Below the pieces are notes generated by a model, which worked only from the letters and a program-made list of their open reading frames with translations, made no database searches and had not been told where the DNA came from. A stretch of 64,000 nucleotides of DNA from Pacificispira sp033344895 (GTDB taxonomy: Bacteria > Pseudomonadota > Alphaproteobacteria > UBA8366 > Aestuariispiraceae). The stretch is taken from contig OZ245920.1 in assembly GCA_965229685.1 (NCBI GenBank), positions 868,001 to 932,000 on the forward strand, written 5' to 3'. Position numbers and translations under genes: made by a program. Positions 1 through 6,846 of this stretch are shown piece after piece. Each line of letters begins with the position of its first letter. Positions within the stretch are counted from its first letter, which is position 1.

Positions 1-1
1 T

Positions 2-508
2 GAGTCGCAGCGGGCCTGGCATGCCGGCCTGGCCTTCTGGCGCGGCGTTCGCGATGTGAATTCGCTGTCGATCGGTATCGAGCTTCAGAATCCGGGCCAT
101 GAGTTCGGCTATCGCACCTTTCCGGAGGCGCAGATCGACAGCTTGAGCGCACTCTGCCTTTCCATACTGGCCCGTCATCCGATCGAGCCGGCGGGTATCG
201 TCGGGCATTCCGATGTTGCACCTGACCGCAAGACCGATCCGGGCGAACTGTTCCCCTGGCGGGATCTGGCAGGGCGCGGGATCGGGGTCTTCCCTGATCT
301 GGGCATGCCGACAGATCGCTCGTTGCCGGAACTGCTTGCCGAGATCGGCTACGACCCGGACGCGAATGAGTGTATTGCCGCTTTCCAGCGACGCTTTCGT
401 CCAGACCGTATCGACGGCCGCGCGGATTGCGAGTGCGCGGCCATCGCCGCCGCCTATCTGAAACTCATCAGCAATGACACGGATGCCGAGGGAGGCAGAC
501 ACCGATGA
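2..508 (+). CDS. N-acetylmuramoyl-L-alanine amidase (AmpD/AmiD-like), 5' end missing
   Basis: The gene enters from before base 1 and is open in frame from base 2, so the first residues seen (ESQRAWHAG) belong to the interior of an Amidase_2 domain. The family signatures are AWHAG, NSLSIGIEL and a zinc-ligand segment, GHSDVAPDRKTDPG, holding the His and Asp expected of AmpD enzymes. A helical C-terminal tail of about 50 residues (LPELLAEIGY to AAYLKL) resembles a peptidoglycan-binding type 1 domain, as in AmiD. Members cleave the bond between N-acetylmuramic acid and L-alanine in murein or anhydro-muropeptides. With the N-terminus missing, a signal peptide cannot be judged, so periplasmic or cytosolic location is open. 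Its TGA overlaps the next start (ATGA), which suggests translational coupling. Confidence 0.9.
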   Translation, partial: ESQRAWHAGLAFWRGVRDVNSLSIGIELQNPGHEFGYRTFPEAQIDSLSALCLSILARHPIEPAGIVGHSDVAPDRKTDPGELFPWRDLAGRGIGVFPDLGMPTDRSLPELLAEIGYDPDANECIAAFQRRFRPDRIDGRADCECAAIAAAYLKLISNDTDAEGGRHR

Positions 509-1104
509 CCCGAACCATCGACTATTTCTACAGTCATGTATCGCCCTGGACCTTCCTGGGCCATCGGCGGTTGATGGATATTGCCGCCAAGCATGGCGCG
601 ACCATCGCCTACCGGCCGATCACCGTAGCCGAGATATTCCCGAAGACCGGCGGCCTGCCGCTGGCCAAACGCCCGCCGGAGCGCCGTGCCTATCGCATGG
701 TGGAACTGAAGCGCTGGTCCCGGCATCTCGGCGTGCCGATCAATTTCGAACCGAAATTCTTTCCGGCGGATGATCGACCGGCCCTGTATCTCGCCCATGC
801 CGCCCGGGAGGCGGGAGCGGATGTCGGCGAACTGTCCCATGCCATCCTGAAGGGCGTCTGGCAGGACGAACGCAATGTGGCGGACTGGGACGAACTGAAA
901 GCCATCGCTACGGATCTTGGATTGGACGGTGCCGGGCTGGTCGAACAGGCGCAGTCCGAGAAGATCCAGGCGGCCGCGACGGCCGAATGCGAGGCGGCGC
1001 TCGCCGCTGGCTGCTTCGGGGTCCCGTGGTACTCCCTCGACGGCGAAGGCTTCTGGGGACAGGACCGGCTGGAACTTCTGGATGCGACGCTGGGTGGCCG
1101 CTGA
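505..1104 (+). CDS. 2-hydroxychromene-2-carboxylate isomerase family protein (DsbA-fold)
   Basis: A 199-residue protein of the DsbA/GST-kappa fold. The N-terminal YFYSHVSPWTFLG motif places Ser-Pro where disulfide oxidoreductases carry CxxC, and the C-terminal GCFGVPWY segment supplies the family cis-proline. These features are typical of HCCA isomerases, which are glutathione-dependent isomerases of aromatic degradation (NahD family). No naphthalene genes are nearby, so the real substrate is unknown and the name is only at family level. The start ATG overlaps the stop of the amidase gene by four bases. The gene ends nine bases before a convergent gene on the other strand. Confidence 0.85.
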   Translation: MTRTIDYFYSHVSPWTFLGHRRLMDIAAKHGATIAYRPITVAEIFPKTGGLPLAKRPPERRAYRMVELKRWSRHLGVPINFEPKFFPADDRPALYLAHAAREAGADVGELSHAILKGVWQDERNVADWDELKAIATDLGLDGAGLVEQAQSEKIQAAATAECEAALAAGCFGVPWYSLDGEGFWGQDRLELLDATLGGR

Positions 1105-1112
1105 CGTCACGG

Positions 1113-1490
1113 TCAGAGCGGCGACACATCGACATAGACCCGATAATCCGCAATCCGCTCGTCCTGGAAGGTCAGGATCGTTGCAAAGGGCAGGGTCAGT
1201 CTGGAACCGTCAAGGCGAACATAATGGACGTTGCCGTTACAGATCGTCGTTTCGTCGACAGTCCAGATTCCGGCGATGTCATGGCTCATGTTTTCAATGG
1301 TTCTGAAGAAGGCCTCATTTGCATCCAGGACTGCATTCAGGCCGACGATCGGGTCATGGTTTCCCAGGCGAAACACGATGGTATCGGTCAGGAACCTGGC
1401 CAATCCGGGCGCGTCGCGACGGTCGACCGTGCTGTAGAGGGCATGTACCAGGTCGTTGCGGTCCGGTTGTCGGGTCTGATTGTCAGTCAT
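1113..1490 (-). CDS. SnoaL-like / NTF2-fold protein
   Basis: The protein has 125 residues. The start at 1490 is chosen because GAGGAG lies about 10 bases upstream and because the longer frame upstream is only antisense of the VOC gene. The layout is that of the SnoaL-like NTF2 fold: an N-terminal helix (LVHALYSTVDRRD), FLTDTIVFRLGN, GLNAVLDANEAFF, and closing beta strands ending in ADYRVYVDVSPL. Members are small ligand-binding proteins or isomerases or hydrolases, and no function can be assigned. It overlaps the upstream VOC gene by eight bases, so the two are almost certainly one transcript. Both lie divergent from a LysR gene that may control them. Confidence 0.75.
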   Translation of the reverse strand: MTDNQTRQPDRNDLVHALYSTVDRRDAPGLARFLTDTIVFRLGNHDPIVGLNAVLDANEAFFRTIENMSHDIAGIWTVDETTICNGNVHYVRLDGSRLTLPFATILTFQDERIADYRVYVDVSPL

Positions 1491-1902
1491 AGCGGTTCTT
1501 CTCCTCGGGTTTGTCGCTGAGATACTGGATGAATTCGAATTGGAAGCCGGCCGGATCGACGAAGTAGACGTTACGTCGGAACGGATGGTCGAAACCGTCG
1601 ATGTCGATTTCATACCCGGCGCCTAGAAGACGCTTCAGGACGGCGTCCAGATCGTCGACTTCGAACCCGATATGGGCGAGGCCGGGACTATGTCCGGATA
1701 GGTCGCGGTTGGGGCCTTCGCCATTGTCGTTCAGGGTGACGTATGTGTCATCGTCACCGACATGGGACCAGTGACGTGGCTTCCCGCCCCAGGTCTGGGT
1801 CCCGGTCCCGCGGATGCGCCATTTCGGGAACGCGGTCATCAGGAAATCGGCGGTCGCCGCGATATCGCCGACAACCAGATTGATATGCTCGAGTCTCTGC
1901 AT
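1483..1902 (-). CDS. VOC family (glyoxalase/bleomycin-resistance fold) protein
   Basis: 139 residues with the vicinal oxygen chelate fold. It opens with MQRLEHINLVVGDI, a typical first strand carrying a metal-ligand His, then has GLAHIGFEVDDLDAVL and ends YFVDPAGFQFEFIQYLSD, which carries the glutamate-type ligand. Members include glyoxalases, extradiol dioxygenases and resistance proteins, and the reaction here cannot be specified. A strong Shine-Dalgarno (AAAGGAGG) sits seven bases before the ATG. It is the first gene of a two-gene unit with the SnoaL-like protein and is transcribed away from the LysR gene. Confidence 0.85.
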   Translation of the reverse strand: MQRLEHINLVVGDIAATADFLMTAFPKWRIRGTGTQTWGGKPRHWSHVGDDDTYVTLNDNGEGPNRDLSGHSPGLAHIGFEVDDLDAVLKRLLGAGYEIDIDGFDHPFRRNVYFVDPAGFQFEFIQYLSDKPEEKNRYD

Positions 1903-2009
1903 CGGGTCCTCCTTTGGTGTCAGGCCGATGCGAGGGAATTTAGTTGTTTCTAATTGAACTATAATCCGTCAGTTTTGAATTTTACCGTTGAGTGAAAGTT
2001 GACGATGAT
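1903..2009. promoter_or_regulatory. AT-rich divergent promoter region between VOC and LysR genes
   Basis: This stretch is much richer in A and T than its surroundings (about 1938-1985). It contains a perfect TATAAT at 1960-1965 reading toward the LysR gene, and TTAGTTGTTTCTAA at 1940-1953. A convincing -35 box at normal spacing was not found. LysR regulators usually bind such shared regions at T-N11-A sites. The exact operator is inference. Confidence 0.4.
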
Positions 2010-2933
2010 ATGCATGATCCGATTGGGGTGATCCCGGTCTTCGTGGCCGTGGTGGAGCAGGGCGGTTTCGCGCCAGCAGCCCGCATTCTCGGTGTCTCGA
2101 AATCGGCGGTCAGCAAACGCATTTCCCAGGCCGAGGAGCGCATGGGGGTGCGTCTGTTGCATCGCACAACCCGGAAACTGAGCCTCACCGAAGCCGGCGA
2201 ACGGTATTATGCCTATGCGGTGGAGGCTTTGGCCGCAGCGCGCCTGGCTGAGGATTCTGTTACCGAGATGCAGTCGACGCCGCAGGGGCGATTGCGCCTG
2301 AACGTGCCGATGTCCTTCGGGCGCCTGCATATCGCCCCGATTATTCCCGATTTTCTGGACCGGTTTCCGAAGATCGATGTCGATATGGTCATGGACGATA
2401 CCGTGGTCGACATCGTGGCCAACGGCTACGATATCGCGCTCCGTGGCGGAATGCTGGCAGATTCAGGCCTGGTGGCCCGTCGCATCGCCCCGATCCGTAG
2501 CGTCCTTTGCGCCGCGCCGTCCTATCTCGACCGGATGGGCACGCCAGGCGTGCCGGCGGACCTCGCCTCGCATCACTGTCTGCACTACTCGAATGCAAGC
2601 GATGGTCGGGAATGGAACCTGCTCGGCCCTGCGGGAAACGTGCAGGTCGCGACCGCCGCGCGCTATTGCGTCAACAACAGTGAGGCCCTGCTGTCCGCAG
2701 TACTGGCGGGGGCCGGGATCGGCCGGTTGCCGACATTCGTTTGCGGGGAGGATCTGGCCGCGGGGCGTCTTGTTCCGCTCCTGACCGAGTACGGCTTTTC
2801 GGAACAGGCCCTGTATGCGGTTTTTCCGGCACGCCGTCACATGCCGATCAAGGTTCGCAGTTTTATCGAGTTCATGCGGGAGCGGTTCGGTGGAGACATG
2901 CCCTACTGGGATGCAGCGCTTCCGGCGATCTAG
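1992..2933 (+). CDS. LysR-family transcriptional regulator
   Basis: 313 residues from the GTG at 1992; an ATG at 2010 (MHDPIGV) is an equally plausible start. The N-terminal winged helix-turn-helix is clear: FVAVVEQGGFAPAARILGVS, then SAVSKRISQAEERMGVRLLHRTTRKLSLTEAGE. A LysR substrate-binding domain follows (RLRLNVPMSFGRLH, ALRGGMLADSGLVARRI, and GAGIGRLPTFV near the end). It resembles the CrgA-type subgroup. It is divergent from the VOC/SnoaL pair, which is the likeliest target. Its stop overlaps the convergent nucleoside hydrolase gene by four bases (CTAG). Confidence 0.93.
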   Translation: MKVDDDMHDPIGVIPVFVAVVEQGGFAPAARILGVSKSAVSKRISQAEERMGVRLLHRTTRKLSLTEAGERYYAYAVEALAAARLAEDSVTEMQSTPQGRLRLNVPMSFGRLHIAPIIPDFLDRFPKIDVDMVMDDTVVDIVANGYDIALRGGMLADSGLVARRIAPIRSVLCAAPSYLDRMGTPGVPADLASHHCLHYSNASDGREWNLLGPAGNVQVATAARYCVNNSEALLSAVLAGAGIGRLPTFVCGEDLAAGRLVPLLTEYGFSEQALYAVFPARRHMPIKVRSFIEFMRERFGGDMPYWDAALPAI

Positions 2934-3856
2934 ATCCGCCCGACGCAATCCGTCATAAGATCGAAGAACCCTTGAGCGTTCAGTCGGGTCATGACGGACG
3001 TATTGGCCGGCTTGCCCGTCACGCGGTGAAGGTCGACGACACAGCGACCCAGATTGAGGCTGCTTTCGCAATCCACATCGACATGGCAGTCGCAGCCGGA
3101 GAACAGGTCCGGCTGTAACAGCCAGGCAATGGTGCAGGGGTCGTGCAGAACCGGCTTGCCGACCCGCCCGTGATAGGCAGTCATCATGGCGGCGAGGCTT
3201 TCCCCGACAGGCGGGCCGGCCGCTGCGAGAGCGGCGATGCGTGCCGGGGTGATCTCCGCCTGTCGGGTTACATCCAGCCCCATCATGACGCATGGCACAC
3301 CGCTGCCCAGGACGATCTTTGCGGCATGCGGATCGCAGGCGAAGTTGAACTCTGCCGCGGGTGTGACATTGCCCGCCCCGAAGGCAACACCGCCCATGAA
3401 GACGATGCGATCCAAGCCCGCCAGCATGTCCGGCGCCCGGATGATCGCCAGGGCGGCGTTGGTCATGGGCCCGGTCAGCACCAGTGTCCCCCTGGCGCCC
3501 GTCATGCCGCGCCGGCAGAAGGCATCGATCGCTTCGATTGCGTGTCCGGCGCGGGGCGGTACGGAGGGGGCCGGCAAGGGGACGCCGCCGATTCCGTCGG
3601 AACCATGCACATGCGCCGCATCGACCGGGGACGACATCATTGGGCGCGGGCAGCCGGCATGGAGCGGAATGTCCTCCCGCCCGGCCAGCGCCAGGAGGCC
3701 GCGGGCGTTGCGTGTGACGGGGGCGATCCCGACATTGCCCGCGACCGTGGATATGCCTTCCAACTGCAACCGGTCGGCGGCGCCCAGGGCCATGAACAAC
3801 GCGGCGGCATCATCCAGTCCGGGATCGCAATCCAGCCAGATTCGGGTCTTTTCCAC
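2930..3856 (-). CDS. Nucleoside hydrolase (IunH family)
   Basis: The start is placed at the GTG at 3856, which has GAGGGA eight bases upstream; an ATG at 3895 adds 13 residues that do not look like the family. The N-terminus carries the hallmark calcium-binding motif DCDPGLDDA (residues 9-17). Further family features are GGVAFGAGNVTPAAEFNF, CDPHAAKIV and the ligand Asp in HDPCTIAWLL. Members hydrolyse ribonucleosides to base and ribose for purine or pyrimidine salvage. Specificity cannot be read from the sequence. The gene is convergent with the LysR gene and divergent from the amino-acid dehydrogenase, with a 233-base gap that holds the promoters. Confidence 0.92.
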   Translation of the reverse strand: MEKTRIWLDCDPGLDDAAALFMALGAADRLQLEGISTVAGNVGIAPVTRNARGLLALAGREDIPLHAGCPRPMMSSPVDAAHVHGSDGIGGVPLPAPSVPPRAGHAIEAIDAFCRRGMTGARGTLVLTGPMTNAALAIIRAPDMLAGLDRIVFMGGVAFGAGNVTPAAEFNFACDPHAAKIVLGSGVPCVMMGLDVTRQAEITPARIAALAAAGPPVGESLAAMMTAYHGRVGKPVLHDPCTIAWLLQPDLFSGCDCHVDVDCESSLNLGRCVVDLHRVTGKPANTSVMTRLNAQGFFDLMTDCVGRI

Positions 3857-4089
3857 GGTTCGGTCCCTCGGTCGTTCCGGTATCGGAATTATCATTCGAT
3901 GCCCCCGGACGCACGAAGATTTCGTCCTTTCGGCAGTGCTTCGAGATATTCGGTCTTTCTTTCACGTCACCGCGATTCCGCCTTCCGAAAGTCCCGATAT
4001 AGGACCATATTGGGAGTAATAATATTTCACGCCTTGCCGTGAATGACCGGGCGGTCCCGGCGGTTCAGGCAGCGAACGAGGAGGACATC

Positions 4090-5136
4090 ATGAGCGTTTT
4101 TTCATCCGGGAGCTTCGACAATCACGAACATGTCGCCTTCTGCAGCGATGCGGAATCCGGCCTGCGCGCGATCATCGCGGTTCACAGCACGGTTCTGGGG
4201 CCGGCCCTGGGCGGTTGCCGCATGTGGGCCTATGCGACCGATGAAGAGGCACTGACGGATGTCCTGCGCCTGTCGCGCGGCATGAGCTTCAAGAACGCAC
4301 TGGCTGACCTTCCCTGGGGCGGCGGCAAGTCGGTGATCATCGGCAATGCCCGGACCGACAAGTCGCCGGCGATGATGCGTGCCATGGGCCGCTTTGTCGA
4401 AAGCCTGGGCGGGCGCTACATCACGGCCGAGGATGTCGGCACCTCCCCGGACGACATGTTCGAGATCGCCAAGGAAACGAAACATGTGCGGGGCGTGAAA
4501 GGGGTCGGCTTCGACCCGTCCCCGGGTACGGCTTATGGCGTGTTCAAGGGCATCGAGGCCAGCGTTCGCGAACGTCTGAATGCGACCGATCTGAAGGGCA
4601 TCCGTGTGGCGGTCCAGGGGCTGGGCCATGTCGGCTACGATGTTGCCCGTCAGCTTCATGAGGCCGGCGCGGAACTGACGGTCACGGATATCGACCGTGC
4701 CGCGCTTCAGAAGGCCGAGACCGAACTGAACGCCAAGGCGGTCGGCCTGGACGAAATCTACGATGCCGATGTCGACGTCTATACACCCTGTGCGCTGGGG
4801 GCTTCGATCAATGACGATACCGTCGACCGCATCAAGGCCAAGGTCGTCGCCGGTGCCGCGAACAACCAGCTTGCCGAAGACCGCCATGGCGACCGCCTTG
4901 CCGAGCGGGACATCCTCTACGCGCCCGACTATGTCATCAATGCGGGCGGGGTGATCCATATCTATCACGAAGGTCCGACTTTCGATCGCAAGGCGGCCTT
5001 CGACCATATCGGCGGCATCGCGAACACCCTTTCACAGATTTATGCCCGCGCGAAGCGGGACGGTGTCGCGACCCATGTCGCCGCCGACCGCCAGGCCATG
5101 GACCGCCTTCGGCCGGTCGCACACGCCGCAGAATAG
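4090..5136 (+). CDS. Leucine dehydrogenase-type Glu/Leu/Phe/Val dehydrogenase
   Basis: 348 residues. The ATG at 4090 is preferred to an in-frame GTG at 4039 because GAGGAGG lies directly upstream and the family begins here. The amino-acid-binding half shows GPALGGCRMW, SRGMSFKNALADLPWGGGKS with the substrate-binding and catalytic lysines, and TAEDVGTSPDDM. The Rossmann half starts VAVQGLGHVGYDVARQL and ends NAGGVIHIYHE. The enzyme should reversibly deaminate a branched-chain or aromatic amino acid with NAD, feeding 2-oxoacids into catabolism. Leucine, valine and phenylalanine dehydrogenases are not separable by eye. A good hairpin terminator follows at 5171. Confidence 0.92.
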   Translation: MSVFSSGSFDNHEHVAFCSDAESGLRAIIAVHSTVLGPALGGCRMWAYATDEEALTDVLRLSRGMSFKNALADLPWGGGKSVIIGNARTDKSPAMMRAMGRFVESLGGRYITAEDVGTSPDDMFEIAKETKHVRGVKGVGFDPSPGTAYGVFKGIEASVRERLNATDLKGIRVAVQGLGHVGYDVARQLHEAGAELTVTDIDRAALQKAETELNAKAVGLDEIYDADVDVYTPCALGASINDDTVDRIKAKVVAGAANNQLAEDRHGDRLAERDILYAPDYVINAGGVIHIYHEGPTFDRKAAFDHIGGIANTLSQIYARAKRDGVATHVAADRQAMDRLRPVAHAAE

Positions 5137-5170
5137 GAGTTTCCGTTCCTCCTGGTGAGTACCCGACTGA

Positions 5171-5206
5171 CCCGCCTGCGCCGAGACCGGTGCGGGCGGG
5201 TTTTTC
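5171..5206 (+). terminator. Rho-independent terminator of the amino-acid dehydrogenase gene
   Basis: CCCGCCTGCGCC and GGTGCGGGCGGG pair across a six-base loop with two weak positions, and are followed directly by TTTTTC. It lies 35 bases after the dehydrogenase stop. Confidence 0.85.
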
Positions 5207-5317
5207 TTGTTCGAAATTGGGGGCGAGCGCCTACAGATTCCGTCACGGAACATATTTCTTGAAATTGCGACGCATTCTCCTTGCAAGGGGGAGGGCGGCA
5301 TATTAAGCAGGGGCGGT

Positions 5318-5336
5318 GCTAATGACTCTCATTAGC
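5318..5336 (+). promoter_or_regulatory. Fur-like operator palindrome upstream of the DUF4856 gene
   Basis: GCTAATGA and TCATTAGC form a perfect eight-base inverted repeat around CTC, ending 32 bases before the DUF4856 start. The AATGA...TCATT core resembles Fur boxes of proteobacteria, and the downstream genes look like an iron-uptake locus. It does not match the RirA operator spacing (TGA-N9-TCA). A clear -35/-10 pair could not be fixed; TATTAA at 5301-5306 is a candidate -10. Assignment to Fur is inference. Confidence 0.6.
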
Positions 5337-5368
5337 GAGGGTCAACCCATCCGACAGAGAGGGACGAG

Positions 5369-6790
5369 ATGAGGAAGCAAATCTTTGCGGGTACTGCCGC
5401 CCTGACCATGACGCTGCTGGCCGGCTCCGCGCTGGCGGACGACAAGGTGTATGCCGGCTTCCCGATCACCGTTAAGGGCTATTCCGGCGACAAGACGACG
5501 TCGGTTTCCTATTCCGGCCAGATCGGCCGTCACGTTTTGCACGACTCGCTGAAGAAACTGGCGAGTAAGGGCAATGGCGCAGCCGATGCCGATCTGCTGG
5601 CCGTGCTGAACGCCTATTATTCTGGCAAGGGCGCGGATCGCGCAATCATCGCGCCGGCCACAAAGGGCGCCTTCGTGATCAAGCAGACCACGATCGGCGA
5701 ACTCAGCGATACGAACCTGTCCGGCAAGACCTATGGTGGCACCGTCACCGGCATGCCGAACAATCTGACCGGCGAAGAACTGGTCAATTTCTGGATCGAG
5801 AAGGCCGCTGCGGCGGATGGCGGTGTCGACCTGGATAACGGGTACAACTATCCGCAGCTGATCTCCAAATTCATCATGGGCGCGGTGTTCTACAACCAGG
5901 TCGTCGATGGTTACCTGGACGAGAACCTGTCGGCGGAAAAGAAGCCGAACGACCAGCCCTATAGTGAAGGCGCTGCCTATACCGGCAAGGAGCATTCCTG
6001 GGACGAAGGTTTCGGCTATTTCGGTGCGCCGGCGCACACGCTGACGCTGACCGCGGATCAGGTCTACGCCATCGCCAAGATGAAGGAAGAGGCCTTCGCC
6101 GATGCCGACTACAACAAGGACGGCGTCATCGACCTCAAGACCGAGATGGCGTTCGGACCGGCCTATTATGCGGCCGGCTTCGACCGATCGACGGCGGGCA
6201 AGGAAAACGCCACCAACTATCTGCACAGCATCGTTCAGGCCTTCCTGGACGGACGCAAGCTGATCACCGCCGCCAATGGCGAGAAGCTGACCGACGACCA
6301 GCGTGCGGAACTGCGTGGCCATGCCGCCGTGATCGCCGCAAACTGGGAAAAGGTCCTGGCAGAAGCGGTCTTCAAATATGCCGGGTCGGTCTACAAGGAC
6401 CTGACCAAGCTCAAGGCCGTGGTCGAGTCCGGCGGGGATACGTCGGAAGTCATGGCCGATTACATCAAGCACTGGGGTGAGTTGAAGGGCTTCAGCCTGG
6501 CGCTGCAGAGCGGCAAGGAAAACCTGGGTGAGGTCGCATCCCGCCTGAACCGTTTGATCGGTTTCGGTCCGTTGCTGCCGAATGCCAGCCAGGTCGTCGA
6601 CGTCGACAGTGACGGCAACTACCTGCGCGACCAGGGCTCCGCTATCGGTGAATACATGCTGCACATGCTGAAGGCTCAGAAACTGATGGTCGACGCCTTC
6701 GGCATCACGGCGCGCAACAATGACGTCATGGGCGACATGGCGGGATTGGCCGACGCGCTCGGTGGCGGCGCCAGCGCAGAAAACGACTAA
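5369..6790 (+). CDS. DUF4856 domain periplasmic protein, probably iron-regulated
   Basis: 473 residues with a clean Sec signal peptide (AALTMTLLAGSALA, cleavage near residue 24). The body matches DUF4856: KFIMGAVFYNQVVDGYLDEN, KEHSWDEGFGYFGAPA and a helical C-terminal half. It contains an EF-hand-like loop, DYNKDGVIDLKTE, at about residues 249-261, and a second Asp-rich stretch, DVDSDGN, near residue 411. DUF4856 proteins are helical secreted proteins of unknown function. Bacterial genomes often place imelysin-type proteins beside iron-transport and di-heme oxidoreductase genes, as here. The GAGAGGGACGAG segment before the ATG is the ribosome site. The gene has its own Fur-like palindrome and terminator, so it can form a monocistronic iron-controlled unit. 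A role in metal capture is inference. Confidence 0.85.
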   Translation: MRKQIFAGTAALTMTLLAGSALADDKVYAGFPITVKGYSGDKTTSVSYSGQIGRHVLHDSLKKLASKGNGAADADLLAVLNAYYSGKGADRAIIAPATKGAFVIKQTTIGELSDTNLSGKTYGGTVTGMPNNLTGEELVNFWIEKAAAADGGVDLDNGYNYPQLISKFIMGAVFYNQVVDGYLDENLSAEKKPNDQPYSEGAAYTGKEHSWDEGFGYFGAPAHTLTLTADQVYAIAKMKEEAFADADYNKDGVIDLKTEMAFGPAYYAAGFDRSTAGKENATNYLHSIVQAFLDGRKLITAANGEKLTDDQRAELRGHAAVIAANWEKVLAEAVFKYAGSVYKDLTKLKAVVESGGDTSEVMADYIKHWGELKGFSLALQSGKENLGEVASRLNRLIGFGPLLPNASQVVDVDSDGNYLRDQGSAIGEYMLHMLKAQKLMVDAFGITARNNDVMGDMAGLADALGGGASAEND

Positions 6791-6800
6791 ACCCAATAGC

Positions 6801-6834
6801 CCTGCGCCGGGGATAGGCCCCGGCGCAGGTTTTA
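6801..6834 (+). terminator. Strong intrinsic terminator or attenuator between DUF4856 and the fusion gene
   Basis: CCTGCGCCGGGG pairs perfectly over 12 bases with CCCCGGCGCAGG around a five-base loop (6813-6817) and is followed by TTTTA. It begins 11 bases after the DUF4856 stop and ends 12 bases before the next start codon. It should therefore either end the DUF4856 transcript or sharply attenuate read-through into the transporter genes. Confidence 0.9.
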
Positions 6835-6846
6835 CTTCGGGCAGCC

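Noticed and set aside
1935..1990. AT-rich patch considered as an attachment site or transfer boundary
   Set aside because: There are no integrase, direct-repeat or tRNA remnants nearby, and the patch fits an ordinary divergent promoter.
5342..6796. A 484-codon open frame on the minus strand across the DUF4856 gene
   Set aside because: It covers the whole plus-strand gene, including its signal peptide and the leader with the ribosome site, and has no family features of its own.
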